The position numbers and the translations under genes are program-made. A stretch of DNA of 64,000 bases, taken from NCBI RefSeq assembly GCF_050624435.1, contig NC_134535.1, positions 124,545,731 through 124,609,730 of the forward strand, written 5' to 3'. Source of the stretch: Tenrec ecaudatus. Its lineage: Eukaryota; Chordata; Mammalia; Afrosoricida; Tenrecidae. Numbering within the stretch: position 1 is the first letter of the stretch; each line of letters opens with the position of its first letter. The notes under the pieces are model-generated. The model did no database searches and was not told the origin of the DNA. It saw only the letters and a program-made list of their open reading frames with translations. Shown here one piece after another: positions 23,801 through 30,803 of the stretch.

Positions 23801-25007
23801 TAACAGGCATCAGAAGACCCAAAACAAAACAAAACATATTGCTGAGAAGAAGGGAGGTTGGAACAGAAATCCAGATCCCATCTGTAGACAATAGGACATC
23901 CCTTCAAAAAAGGGTCATAAGGAAGGGACAAGTCAACCAGGGTCCTGTATAGCACTGAAGAAACACACAATATTCATCTGTTCTTTGAAACTTCCTCACC
24001 CCCCCACTATCATGACCCCAGTCTGGCCTTTCAGTTCGGGTTAGGCCAGAGCATGTACACTGGTACAGATAAGAGCTCACAGAATCCAAGTTAGATAAAC
24101 CCCTCAGGCATAGAAATGAGAGTAGCAGTACCAGGAGGGTAGGGAGAAGGTGGAAGGGAGAAGGGGAAGAATGGGGAATCGATCACAATGATCAACGCAT
24201 TCCCCACCCCACCCCCAGGGGAATGAACAACAGAAATGTGGGTGAAGGGAGACAGAGGCCAGCGTAAGATATGAAATTAATAGTAATTTATAATTTATCA
24301 AGGGATCATGAGGTGGGGGAGGGGGAAAGAGGAGCTGCTACCAAGGGCTCAAATAGAAAGCAAATGTTTAGAAAATGATGATGGCAACATATGTACAAAT
24401 ATGCTCAATACACTTGATGTATGTATTGTTACTGTAAGAGCCTCCAATAAAATAATCTTAAAAGAAAAAAAGGATTGTAGTTTGAAACAACTAATGGCTT
24501 TCTAGGAGCAGACTAGTGATCTGTCCCTGTGAATATTACAGTCCAGTAACTTTCTAGGGCAGTTCTGCTCTATCCCGTAGGACCACTATGAGTTGAAACT
24601 GGATGTCATACAATATGCTGACTCTTCTGCGGTTCCCTTTTTCTGAGCTCTATTTTAAGGTAATATTTTAACTTATTAGTAGTAGTATTATAAACTAAAC
24701 ATCGATTTCATTTCCTAAAATCATAGCTCATAGTAATCAGAATGATAAATCTTATATAAGGATAATATTTAAAGTGTTTATTTGCTTATTTTCTACTCTC
24801 CCACCCAACAATACTGTCCAATATATTAATCAATAGGAAAGCTGGAAAATGCCCTGAGGACACAGCACAAAGACACGAGCGCGTACACACACACATATGC
24901 ACAATTTTTGCACTGTGGCCAAGTACGGAGCTTGTCAGGCCACCCCCACCCACCTCCCAAACACACACACACACAAGCACGCACACACTACCTTTCTCAG
25001 CAGTCAT
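11692..25007 (-). CDS. APOBEC1: APOBEC1, C-to-U RNA-editing cytidine deaminase (five coding exons)
   Basis: Catalytic subunit of the apolipoprotein B mRNA editing complex, a zinc-dependent deaminase converting C to U in AU-rich single-stranded RNA. It acts in the nucleus with a cofactor (A1CF or RBM47 in known mammals). Coding exons are 24992-25007, 16629-16656, 13837-14237, 12607-12725 and 11692-11838, joined at phases 1, 2, 1 and 0. They total 711 bases, giving 236 residues plus TGA, the same length as I recall for human APOBEC1. The zinc/catalytic motif is H61-A-E63 with S91-P-C93-W-E-C96; F66 and F87, implicated in AU-rich RNA contact, are present. A basic R15-R17 patch lies near the N-terminus, and the C-terminal part is leucine-rich (LHLKNCHYQ, ILLATGL). 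No stop or frameshift interrupts it, so it looks functional. Three cysteines near the active site (C97, C126, C138) differ from the human sequence as I remember it. The neighbour upstream is GDF3, as in human. Confidence 0.95.
12225..12590 (+). mobile_element. SPIN (hAT) transposon, near full length, in APOBEC1 intron 4
   Basis: 366 bases with degraded left terminus AGTGGTCCTCACCCTT and right terminus CGGTTGAGAACCACTG. Flanked by CTTTAAGG (12217-12224) and CTTTAAAG (12591-12598), a 7-of-8 target duplication. It contains the A/T-rich centre missing from the other four copies. It lies just past the exon 4 donor. Confidence 0.92.
12607..12725 (-). CDS. APOBEC1: APOBEC1 coding exon 4
   Basis: The 119-base exon encodes residues 149 to 188, including YCWRNFVNYPPGEEAHW and LWMQLYALELHCIIL, nearly identical to other mammalian APOBEC1 proteins. 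The acceptor reads TTTCTTAG; the donor GTGAGT lies at 12606-12601. A SPIN transposon with its target duplication starts eight bases past the end of the exon. Confidence 0.95.
12891..13068 (+). mobile_element. AfroSINE, APOBEC1 intron 3
   Basis: GCCCTGGCAGCACTCTGCAG head, body CCACCAGCCTCTCTGCAGGA and tail CTATGAGACGGGACTGACCC. Confidence 0.75.
13069..13447 (+). mobile_element. AfroSINE split by SPIN, APOBEC1 intron 3
   Basis: Head at GGTGGTGGTTGAGTGGGTC, body AGGTCAGCAGTTTGGACCCA, and tail AATGAGTTGGAATCAACTCA on the far side of the SPIN at 13218-13393. Confidence 0.8.
13218..13393 (+). mobile_element. SPIN (hAT) transposon nested in an AfroSINE, APOBEC1 intron 3
   Basis: Starts CAGTGGTGCTCAAACCTT and ends GGTTGAGAACCCCTG, with internal GCTACTGTTATGGCTC. 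Flanks TCCTATAA and TCCTTGAA match at 6 of 8 positions. It splits an AfroSINE, so it is younger than that SINE. Confidence 0.9.
13539..13615 (+). mobile_element. AfroSINE head fragment, APOBEC1 intron 3
   Basis: AAGGAGTTTCGTGGTGCAAT and GCCGCTAACCACAAGACCAG, the tRNA-derived head only. Confidence 0.65.
13837..14237 (-). CDS. APOBEC1: APOBEC1 coding exon 3 (catalytic domain)
   Basis: This 401-base exon carries residues 15 to 149, the core deaminase fold. It begins R-R-I-N-P-W-E-F and includes the HAEVNFI zinc/proton-shuttle motif at H61-E63 and SWSPCWEC at 89-96. It ends in TIQIMSVP plus one base of E149. The acceptor reads ATATTTCAG and the donor GTAGAA, which is weaker than consensus. Only 15 bases of original intron separate the acceptor from a SPIN transposon end at 14253. 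Relative to the human protein as remembered there is one extra residue around V136-C138. Confidence 0.95.
14253..14443 (-). mobile_element. SPIN (hAT) non-autonomous DNA transposon at APOBEC1 exon 3 acceptor
   Basis: Has both terminal inverted repeats (CAGCGGTTTTCAACC and GGTTGAGAACCACTG) and the internal SPIN motif around TCACCACCACATGAG. Length is 191 bases, shortened relative to the 366-base copy in intron 4. No 8-base target duplication is visible, so one flank may have been altered. Its end lies 15 bases from the exon 3 acceptor. Confidence 0.9.
14490..15075 (-). mobile_element. Older LINE (L1-type) 3' end, APOBEC1 intron 2
   Basis: Diverged inverted copy of the same 3' region (TTTTATTGACAAATCTTACT at the tail end, GTACCAAGTGACCACC, GGGACCGTCCAATTGTCTTG). 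Confidence 0.55.
15300..15620 (+). mobile_element. Ancient L1 3' UTR fragment, APOBEC1 intron 2
   Basis: GATAACTTTTATTGAAAATA and the following text (CATCAGAATAAACTCACTGT) resemble diverged L1 3' UTR. Low information. Confidence 0.4.
15621..16239. other. APOBEC1 intron 2, nothing recognised
   Basis: No exon-like or repeat-like signal seen. Confidence 0.5.
16240..16425 (+). mobile_element. LINE (L1-type) 3' end with target duplication, APOBEC1 intron 2
   Basis: About 180 bases ending GCCCCAATAAAATGATTTAT. Flanked by AAAGTATAATACTCT and AAAGCATAATACTCT, a clear target-primed duplication. Confidence 0.75.
16629..16656 (-). CDS. APOBEC1: APOBEC1 coding exon 2
   Basis: This 28-base micro-exon encodes G6 (completed) P S T G D A T L and two bases of R15; the human equivalent is GPSTGDPTL. 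The acceptor reads TCAACAG directly upstream and the donor is GTAAGA. Phase in is 1 and phase out is 2, joining cleanly to exons 1 and 3. Intron 1 upstream is about 8.3 kb and intron 2 about 2.4 kb. Confidence 0.92.
16657..17171. other. APOBEC1 intron 1, nothing recognised
   Basis: A 146-codon plus-strand open frame from 16869 has no recognisable domain and runs into a SINE; judged non-coding. Confidence 0.5.
17172..17300 (-). mobile_element. Degraded AfroSINE, APOBEC1 intron 1
   Basis: Reverse SINE body around TCTGTTCTAACTCACAGTAA. Confidence 0.4.
17400..18330. other. APOBEC1 intron 1, possible ancient repeat
   Basis: 17600-17830 (CAGGGCCTTATGGGTTTCAT, GTAACGGGAAGCCACTGGAG) resembles a widespread old mammalian interspersed repeat whose name I cannot give. 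The remainder is unrecognised. Confidence 0.35.
18333..18970 (+). mobile_element. AfroSINE split by an LTR, APOBEC1 intron 1
   Basis: AAGCCCTGGTAGAACAGTGG head, ACTCTGTCCTACAGAG up to 18501, then ACGAGTCAAAATTGACTTGA after the LTR ending near 18932. Confidence 0.72.
18502..18932 (+). mobile_element. ERVL-type (MLT2-like) solo LTR in an AfroSINE, APOBEC1 intron 1
   Basis: About 430 bases from TGTGCTAGTCTGGGTAC to CTAACTACCTC, same family as the copies at 19783, 40482 and 53652, with CATAATAAACTAAC near the end. AfroSINE sequence stops at 18501 and resumes near 18933. A target duplication is not clear. Confidence 0.7.
19152..19530 (+). mobile_element. MLT1-like LTR (ERVL-MaLR), APOBEC1 intron 1
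   Basis: Starts TTATGGATTGAATTGTGTGT and CCCCAAAATATG, the MLT1 signature, and ends around CCTAAACTGTGAGAAAAAG. An ancient, diverged fossil LTR with no internal sequence. Confidence 0.75.
19605..20905 (+). mobile_element. RTE-type LINE fragment split by an LTR
   Basis: 19605-19782 and 20314-20905 match the 3' coding part of the RTE at 49975-51770 (GACATAACCAGGCTTGCTAA; CTGGGAAGAAGTACAACCAG; GGAGAAGCCAGTCCCTGG). The ERVL-type LTR at 19783-20308 interrupts it. Inactive fragment in APOBEC1 intron 1. Confidence 0.75.
19783..20308 (-). mobile_element. ERVL-type (MLT2-like) solo LTR inserted in an RTE fragment
   Basis: 526 bases. In sense orientation it begins TGTGTTAGTCTGGGT and ends in CCACA, flanked by a perfect 5-base duplication GTAGG (19778-19782 and 20309-20313). 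The motif AGAGAAACAAATCC and the TTTTATATAAAG TATA-like segment are shared with the copies at 18502, 40482 and 53652. The 5-base duplication and the AGTCTGGGT...AGAAACA start fit ERVL. Solo and non-coding. Confidence 0.8.
20906..21970. other. APOBEC1 intron 1, nothing recognised
   Basis: Includes a pyrimidine-rich tract near 21055-21085. No gene or named repeat seen. Confidence 0.5.
21972..22140 (-). mobile_element. LINE (L1-type) 3' end, 5' truncated, APOBEC1 intron 1
   Basis: About 170 bases beginning on plus with TTTAATAAACATTTTATTGG. It adjoins different LINE-like DNA from 22140. Confidence 0.68.
22140..22990. mobile_element. Probable old L1 3'-region, APOBEC1 intron 1
   Basis: Resembles afrotherian L1 3' sequence (TTAGGGGGTTCCACCAGTCT, GTCTCAGTTATCCTGGAGGC). 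No open frame; assignment is by general resemblance only. Confidence 0.35.
23019..23186 (+). mobile_element. AfroSINE, APOBEC1 intron 1
   Basis: GGAGCCTGGGTGGTGCCAGG head, GAGGTTGGTGGTTCAAACAC B-box region and GCTAGAACTGACTTGAGGGC tail. Confidence 0.75.
23305..24470 (+). mobile_element. LINE (L1-type) 3' end with A-rich tail, APOBEC1 intron 1
   Basis: Same family, ending GCCTCCAATAAAATAATCTT then an A-run. Carries GCATTCTGTGTTGTTCACCC and GTGGTGAAGAAAGCTGATGA. Confidence 0.7.
24525..24640 (+). mobile_element. AfroSINE 3' half, APOBEC1 intron 1
   Basis: GGCAGTTCTGCTCTATCCCG and GACCACTATGAGTTGAAACT. Confidence 0.55.
24885..24990. repeat. CA-rich simple repeat at the APOBEC1 exon 1 donor
   Basis: Two interrupted CA runs (24885-24893; 24961-24988) reach to within a few bases of the exon 1 splice donor. 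On the transcript strand they read as TG/UG repeats. Confidence 0.85.
24992..25007 (-). CDS. APOBEC1: APOBEC1 coding exon 1 (start codon)
   Basis: Sixteen coding bases encode MTAEK plus the first base of G6, against MTSEKG in human. The donor follows as GTAGTG at 24991-24986. I chose this start because it matches the known N-terminus, the phase fits exon 2, and total length then equals 236 residues. The exon is too short to find by ORF length and rests on homology plus the donor. A TG-rich run (CA-rich on the plus strand) begins within a few bases of the donor. Confidence 0.85.
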
Positions 25008-25173
25008 GGCGCTGCTCGGCCTCCAACTGCTTCCCCTGGGGTCCTGTGCTGTGCTGATTGCTTGCTCCTGCCAGCAACATGCCTGAACTTTGTCCCCTCA
25101 GGTGTGCCGCTGCCATCTACTTTGGCACAGAATGACTCATTCTTGAGTTTCAGGTAGTTACCGAGTCTCTGGA

Positions 25174-25182
25174 CTATATAAA
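25174..25182 (-). promoter_or_regulatory. TATA-like box upstream of APOBEC1
   Basis: TTTATATAG on the minus strand lies about 170 bases before the APOBEC1 ATG in DNA with no recognised repeat. The spacing would suit a TATA-driven first exon with a 5' UTR of about 130-140 bases. The position of the real transcription start is unknown. Confidence 0.25.
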
Positions 25183-25189
25183 CAGGTAG

Positions 25190-26006
25190 CACAGGAGAGG
25201 CAGCCTGGATCATTGGCTTGATAAGAGAATCTGGCAGACAAATAACATTAGTCCTATGGCATAATCCCCTGGCAGGCATCCCACATGCCAAATTGTTCTC
25301 GCTTGCCAATATCAAATAGTATTCATCTTCCTCTTGCCTTTAAATTAAGGCTGATGTAAGACTGGCCCACCCTTCTGTATTGAGAGAAAGAGAGAATTGC
25401 CCTGAAGATCTGTAACCTGAAGATCTTCAGTGTTACCCAATCAGAACATTTTGACCTTGCCCTCCAATCATTAGTCACATATTTCTAACTTCCTCTTATT
25501 TTGCTCTTTGTTCCAAGTCCCCATTGGAAAGGGGGTGGGGGGAGCACTGCTAGATGCAAAATCAGAAGAACCTTGGCCCCTGAGTCAGATTATTATTGTG
25601 CAAGTCTCTGGTCTCTTCCTTCCTGATCTTAATCCCTGTAAGAGTGAATGCTACTGTCATTACCCTGTTCCCCATAGCCAAGGTCAAGTTTGAGCTACAG
25701 ATTCCTCTGAGCCACAATAGTCCCTCTCAAAATCTAAAACAGAACAAAACAAAACAAAAAACCTCACCAAAGTCATTGCCAGCAAGTCACATAAGGTTCC
25801 CCTGAGGCCTTGAACTTTTAAACTCAAGTCTCTAGAAATCCTAAACCTTATTTATATCAAGCTAGAAAGTACACAACATGAAATAATTGCTTGGACAATG
25901 GCATGTGAGAATTTTGAAGAAGCAGCTGAACTCCCTCATTGATGTTTCCCCAAAGATGATCATGTTCTAAGCTCTGGGACTGGTGGATATGTTACCTTAT
26001 CTGGCA
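25190..26006. other. Upstream of APOBEC1, nothing firm recognised
   Basis: Mostly non-repetitive; includes the candidate promoter side of APOBEC1. No further exon recognised. Confidence 0.5.
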
Positions 26007-26205
26007 AAGGATCCTGGGTGGTGCAGTTAAGAGCTGGACCACTCACTAGCTGAAAGGTCAAGGATTGGAACCCTCCTGGCAGCATGTCTGACACTAGATC
26101 CAGGGATCTGCATCAGAAAGGTAAGCATCTTAATTAAATCCCCATGGAATAGTTGTACCCTGCACATGGTTGTCCTGAGTCAGAATTGATCTGAAGTCAA
26201 TTAGC
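26007..26205 (+). mobile_element. AfroSINE, between APOBEC1 and GDF3
   Basis: GGATCCTGGGTGGTGCAGTT head, and GTCCTGAGTCAGAATTGATC tail. Confidence 0.72.
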
Positions 26206-27020
26206 AACAATAATAGGGTCCTTGATCCCTCACAAATGGAAGGAACCACTTTTTTTCTGTCTCAATCAAGAGAGGGCAGGAAAGCACCAGAATTAAGACC
26301 TGCATAGAACGGGGTAAAAAGGTAGAACACAATTCATATTCCTAACAGTCACCAATCTTACTGAACTGATGGAAACCAGAGGAACCCCTGAGACTATTGC
26401 CCTAAGACTCCCTTGGAGCTTGGAACCGAAGCTACTCCTCAAAGATGCTACTAACTAAAACAAACCAACAAAAAGTCAAACCCTCTGCCATCCAGGCAGC
26501 TGCACCTCATAATGACCCCATGTAGGTTTTGGGGGGATTTGCAAAGCTTCATAGGAGATGGGAGCAGATACCCCCACCTTTTCCCCACAGAGCAGCTTTG
26601 AGGTGAGCCCAACACTTCCCCACCAGCACCACCACCAGGGCTCCTAAAAAGTGGTTACTATTTCAGACAAATAGCATGGCTTAGAAAGCAGTGCATTCAC
26701 CCTTAAACAATCAAGAACATGAAACCAAATGGCCAGTAGTTAAGCAAGAGCAACACTGGGAAGGCAAGATGGGGCAGAAAAGCAGATGAGAAGAAATGAA
26801 ATGGAAGTAAGGAGAACACTGGCACATTGTTAAAATGACACCCCGGGCCATGGAACAATGTATTTGCTGTGTAAGCTTTCACTGAAAGCAGTAAGTCTGT
26901 GTGTGTGGCTTGTTTGTTTTTTTAAGAAGAAAAGCAGCACAATCAATAGAGCCAACCCTTAAAAGAAATCTCTAGAACACTTGAATTGCTTCCACCTTCG
27001 GATGAAATTCCATGCCTAGG
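26206..27020. other. Intergenic with a degraded SINE
   Basis: 26470-26640 looks like a decayed reverse AfroSINE (CATCCAGGCAGCTGCACCTC). The rest is unrecognised. Confidence 0.4.
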
Positions 27021-27028
27021 CTCTAGGC

Positions 27029-27198
27029 CAGTGGTTGTCAACCCGTGGGTCATGACCTTTTCACAGGGTCCCCGATTCATAGCAGTAGCAAAATGACAGT
27101 GATGAAATATCAACGGAAATAATGCTTTGATTGGGGGTCACCACAACATGAGGAACTATATGAAAGGGTCATGGCATTAAGAAGGTTGAGAACCACTG
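27029..27198 (-). mobile_element. SPIN (hAT) transposon with perfect target duplication, intergenic
   Basis: 170 bases between APOBEC1 and GDF3. Termini CAGTGGTTGTCAACC and GGTTGAGAACCACTG are flanked on both sides by CTCTAGGC (27021-27028 and 27199-27206), a perfect 8-base hAT target duplication. Confidence 0.94.
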
Positions 27199-27206
27199 CT
27201 CTAGGC

Positions 27207-28182
27207 TAAAATCCCCTTAACCTTTATATTGATTTTGACAAGTCTGTAGAACGTAATATATTATTTTCACCAATAGTCTCATTCTGTCATTAACCCTATT
27301 CTTTTTCCATCTCTTAGAAGTTCACCAATTGAAATTGAAACTGTCTTTGGTCCCCTAAAGTAGAAAGGGATCCAGGTTACCTGAGGTGGTTATTTTAGCC
27401 CAAGATTTATGACATTCTGAATTAAAATGTCAATGTTTATCTAACCCACTAGCAATTCTGTTTGCTTCTGGCACAACAAGTGTCATTAAAATGGCCTAGG
27501 TTTTTACATAAAAGTATGTCTGGGTCTTTTGTCTAGAGACATTGCTTCCTTCAGCTAGCCCATCTTCTAGCTTTTGATATTAGAAGTGATTGCCTGAGTC
27601 AGGAAAGTTCACTGTGGTTTTGCCTTTAGCCTCTTGCTTAGTCATAGGTGTCTGATTAAGTATGTGGGAGGGAGCTTCAAAACATTTGTGGGAAAATCTA
27701 TTACCTTTTAATTCAATTTTTCTATGGCCACCATTGAAGCCCCCTAATATAATACTGCAGTTGAGATGTGGACACAAATTCTTCCCCCTTCCCTATTGAC
27801 TACATCTTCAAGCATTAAAGGGCAGTCATTCCCATTCATTGGCATACCAGTCTTTGATATAGGCAGGTTCCCGGCAGCACGCATTACCTAGAGCACTGTG
27901 TCCATTTGCTGTCCAATAAAGTATATTTTGTCTTGCCCCCCCCCCCAAAATTTCCTATCTTTGGCAAATCTATAGACAGTAACCGAATCAATGGGTCCTT
28001 GGGGCTGTGGCTGGAGAGGTTAGGAGGAAATGGGGAGCTAATAGCAATGAGCACAAGAATGAAGAAAATGTTTTAAAAATGATTGTGGTGATGATTCTTG
28101 ATGTGATCTGAACTACTGAACTGTGTATGTGAACAATAGTCGAATCAAACTGGTGGGGAAGATAATCCTACTGTCTTGGTCG
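27207..28182. other. Intergenic, little recognised
   Basis: 27660-27730 has the motif CAAAACATTTGTGGGAAAAT that resembles mariner-type ends, too weak to call. A C-run lies at 27936-27946; 28000-28140 looks like an old LINE tail region. Confidence 0.35.
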
Positions 28183-28345
28183 CATAGTGGTTACACTTAG
28201 GGCTGTGATCTGAATGTCCTACAATTTGGAACCACCAGCAGCCCCGATGGAGAAAGACTCGGCTTTCTATTCCTGTCAACAGTCCGCGTCTGGGAAACCC
28301 AGGGGTCGCTATGAGTCAGCATTGACTCCCTGGCAGAGGAATTGT
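28183..28345 (+). mobile_element. AfroSINE, between APOBEC1 and GDF3
   Basis: GCATAGTGGTTACACTTAGG head, GGTCGCTATGAGTCAGCATT tail. Confidence 0.75.
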
Positions 28346-29374
28346 TCTGATTTTGTATCTGTGAGTACCCTTATCAATAGTAGCCTTTCCTTGTTTCAAT
28401 GGGTTAGTTCCTTGCTTTCATTGTCCTTTTGATTTCTGGTAGTAGAATGTCCTCAAGATCAGATTCTCCCTTTTATAACAGCTATTTGGGTTTTTTCAGA
28501 AGACCCAGGACAATACCCCTTTCTTTAATTCAAAACCTATAATCACTCATTGCATAATTGTCTTGAAAGATGAAAGTTATCATGTGTAGCTAAAACAGTA
28601 GTTCTCAAATAATTAATTGTCCTTAAGACCCAGGCGCACCTTTTCCAGAAAGATAAATTGCCCATCAATGCAACATTGCAAAATTTATATGAAGAGTTTA
28701 CCTAAAAATAATGGTCAGCATGTTTAATGTTGTCAAACAAAGTAAATTTGACAGATAAGACTATAGCTACCCATTAGGCCCACTTGAAAGAGTGGGCTAT
28801 ATTAAAGTGCTGCCAAGGACATCTCGTCTTAAAATAGGCATAATCAACAGAAATAGCTCTGTCCCATTGAGGCAGATGCCTGTTTCAGTACCCTGCTCCA
28901 AAATCAATAGGTTCAGGGTTTAATGAGAATATTGTTACTGGGTGCTGTCCAGTCTTTCTCTACTCACAGTGTCCCCGTGTGAAAGAGTTATCTGCACATA
29001 GGGTTTTCTTGATGGAAAAGAAACTGATGGCCAGATCTCTGCCAGGCTGTCTGTCTGTGAGTGCCCGGTGGATGTGGGTTGGAAATGAGCACATAACCAT
29101 TTTTCGCTCCAGAGCTCCTTTGAAAGGTTTGGACTTCAAAATATCCACTTGCAGGCAAAAATTTTATATTAGCAAGAATAGAGCCATAAAAGGGGTATAA
29201 AATTTTTGCGTAACCCTGTATCCTGATGGGTGTAGCTCATTTCTTACTGAAAAGAGGCAAGGATTAAGGCCTTATCTGATTTGGGGAAGCACAATTTAAT
29301 GACCAATTACTCTAAGGCAGAATCTGTTCTCTGATGGTTCCAGGATAGTGTATGCGCACACACACACACACACT
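28346..29374. other. Intergenic between APOBEC1 and GDF3
   Basis: A very diverged SINE-like segment at 28935-29210; otherwise nothing recognised. Confidence 0.4.
29349..29373. repeat. CA microsatellite
   Basis: About 11 CA units about 550 bases past the GDF3 polyadenylation signal. Confidence 0.9.
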
Positions 29375-29545
29375 GTGAAACAGAGGAGTAGAACTATGCC
29401 CGTGGGTTTCCAAGGTCCTCAATCTTTATAGGCACAGAAGGCTTCATCTTCCTCCCAGGGCGCTATTAGTGGGTTAGAACCACTGGCCTGTGGCTAGCAC
29501 AATTTAATTCATAGCCCACTACACTACCAGGGCTCCTTACTTAAT
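29375..29545 (-). mobile_element. AfroSINE, near the GDF3 3' side
   Basis: Reverse copy: CAGAGGAGTAGAACTATGCC, CAGAAGGCTTCATCTTCCTC and end CTACACTACCAGGGCTCC. Confidence 0.7.
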
Positions 29546-29577
29546 TTTAAGTATCATTAATAATATTATTCTTTTTT

Positions 29578-29832
29578 TCCTAAACATTTTATTAGGGACT
29601 CATATAACTCTTATCACAATCCATACATCACATCAATTGTATAAAGCACATCTGTACATTCTTTACCCTCATCATTTTCAAAGTATTTGCTCTCCACCTA
29701 AGTCCTCTTTTTTCCCCTCCCTCCCTGCTCCCCTCTCCCTCGTGAGCCCTTGATAATTTATAAATTATTATTTTGTCATACCTTGCCCTGTTCGACTTCT
29801 CCCTTCACCCACTTTTCTGTTGTCCATCCCCA
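29578..29832 (-). mobile_element. LINE (L1-type) 3' end, 5' truncated, just past GDF3
   Basis: Short inverted copy of the same tail family (ACATTTTATTAGGGACTCAT, CTTATCACAATCCATACATC). It lies about 95 bases beyond the GDF3 polyadenylation signal. Confidence 0.72.
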
Positions 29833-29926
29833 ATAACATTATTCTTAACCATACCTTTTCCCAAACAACTGGTAACTGAATACATCAACATTTCAGCTCC
29901 ACGAGGTTTTGAACCAAATTGGTGGC

Positions 29927-29932
29927 TTTATT
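29927..29932 (-). promoter_or_regulatory. GDF3 polyadenylation signal
   Basis: AATAAA on the minus strand, 45 bases past the GDF3 stop, implies a very short 3' UTR. The next repeat (a LINE 3' end at 29578-29832) lies beyond it. Confidence 0.7.
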
Positions 29933-29976
29933 AGGAAATATACTCTAGAAGTACTCTATCACATTTTGGGAGCGGG

Positions 29977-30803
29977 CTACCCACACCCGCACTCATCAAC
30001 CACCATGTCCTCATAATGTCGTAGAATGACATTGTCATCATTGTCGTGATAGAGCATGGAAATGGGGGACAGTTTGGTGGGGGCGCAGAGAGCTTGGGGG
30101 ACCTCTGGATCGGTCGCACTCATCAGGGCTTGCATGAACGCGTGATTGGAGCTGTTGAGAGACGTGGTCAGTGAGAAAGGACATTGCCCATGGCAGTAGT
30201 TCGCCATGAATCCCCGGGGCGCAATCACCCACTTATGCCAGCCCAGGTCCCGGAAATTGATGAACAGCTGGTGACGATGGCAGAGGTTCTTGCAAGAAGC
30301 CGTAGGGACAGGCATGGCTGACCTCCTTTGGCGGGATGCAAAGTGGCACTGCTCGGGGTTGAGGGTCACCACCAGAAGAGAAGCGTGAAGGAGGCGTCTC
30401 AGTCGCGCACAGGTGTCCTCAGGCTGGAAATCCGTGGGGTCTCGGTGCCCGTGGACCCGGATTTCCAGGAACAAACGCAGAGTCTTCTGGGAGTTGTTAT
30501 TCCAGTTCTTAGCCGTGGGCAGCAGATTGAAGTGAAGGGCACCGTGAGGCCAAGGCACTGATTGAAGTGCAAACATTTTACCTGGCGCAGGAAGGGCCCT
30601 GCTCCCCACAGGAGGCTCCTGGACCAGAGACAGGGCCAATCCCAGTTCTGGTCCCAGTTTGTAGTACGTGTTCGGCCCCAAATCCAGGCTCAGCCGGACC
30701 ATTGTTAACTGCTCCGTTTCTGTAATGGCAGACAGGTTAAAGTACAGGTGCTTCTGCAGACACAGAGAGGCCTGGGGACGTTTCTTGGAGTAAAGAAGAG
30801 AAC
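29977..30803 (-). CDS. GDF3: GDF3 exon 2 (propeptide, furin site and mature ligand)
   Basis: The acceptor CTACCTAG precedes 30803. The exon opens G-S-L-L-Y-S-K-K and continues [28 protein letters not shown] and [14 protein letters not shown]. The cleavage motif RQRR is followed by a mature domain with [24 protein letters not shown] and the C-terminal DECGCG. The first ATG inside the exon is at residue 124 and is not the start; the splice join supplies the N-terminus. Confidence 0.96.

Noticed and set aside
24786-25007. 73-codon minus-strand open frame beginning at the APOBEC1 ATG
   Set aside because: Only the first 16 bases are exon; the remainder reads through the intron and the TG repeat.
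27660-27730. Mariner-type element end
   Set aside because: Only one short motif resembles such an element; no paired inverted repeats or TA duplication seen.
29977-30702. GDF3 starting at the internal methionine
   Set aside because: Would lack the signal peptide; exon 1 and a clean phase-1 splice restore the full 364-residue precursor.
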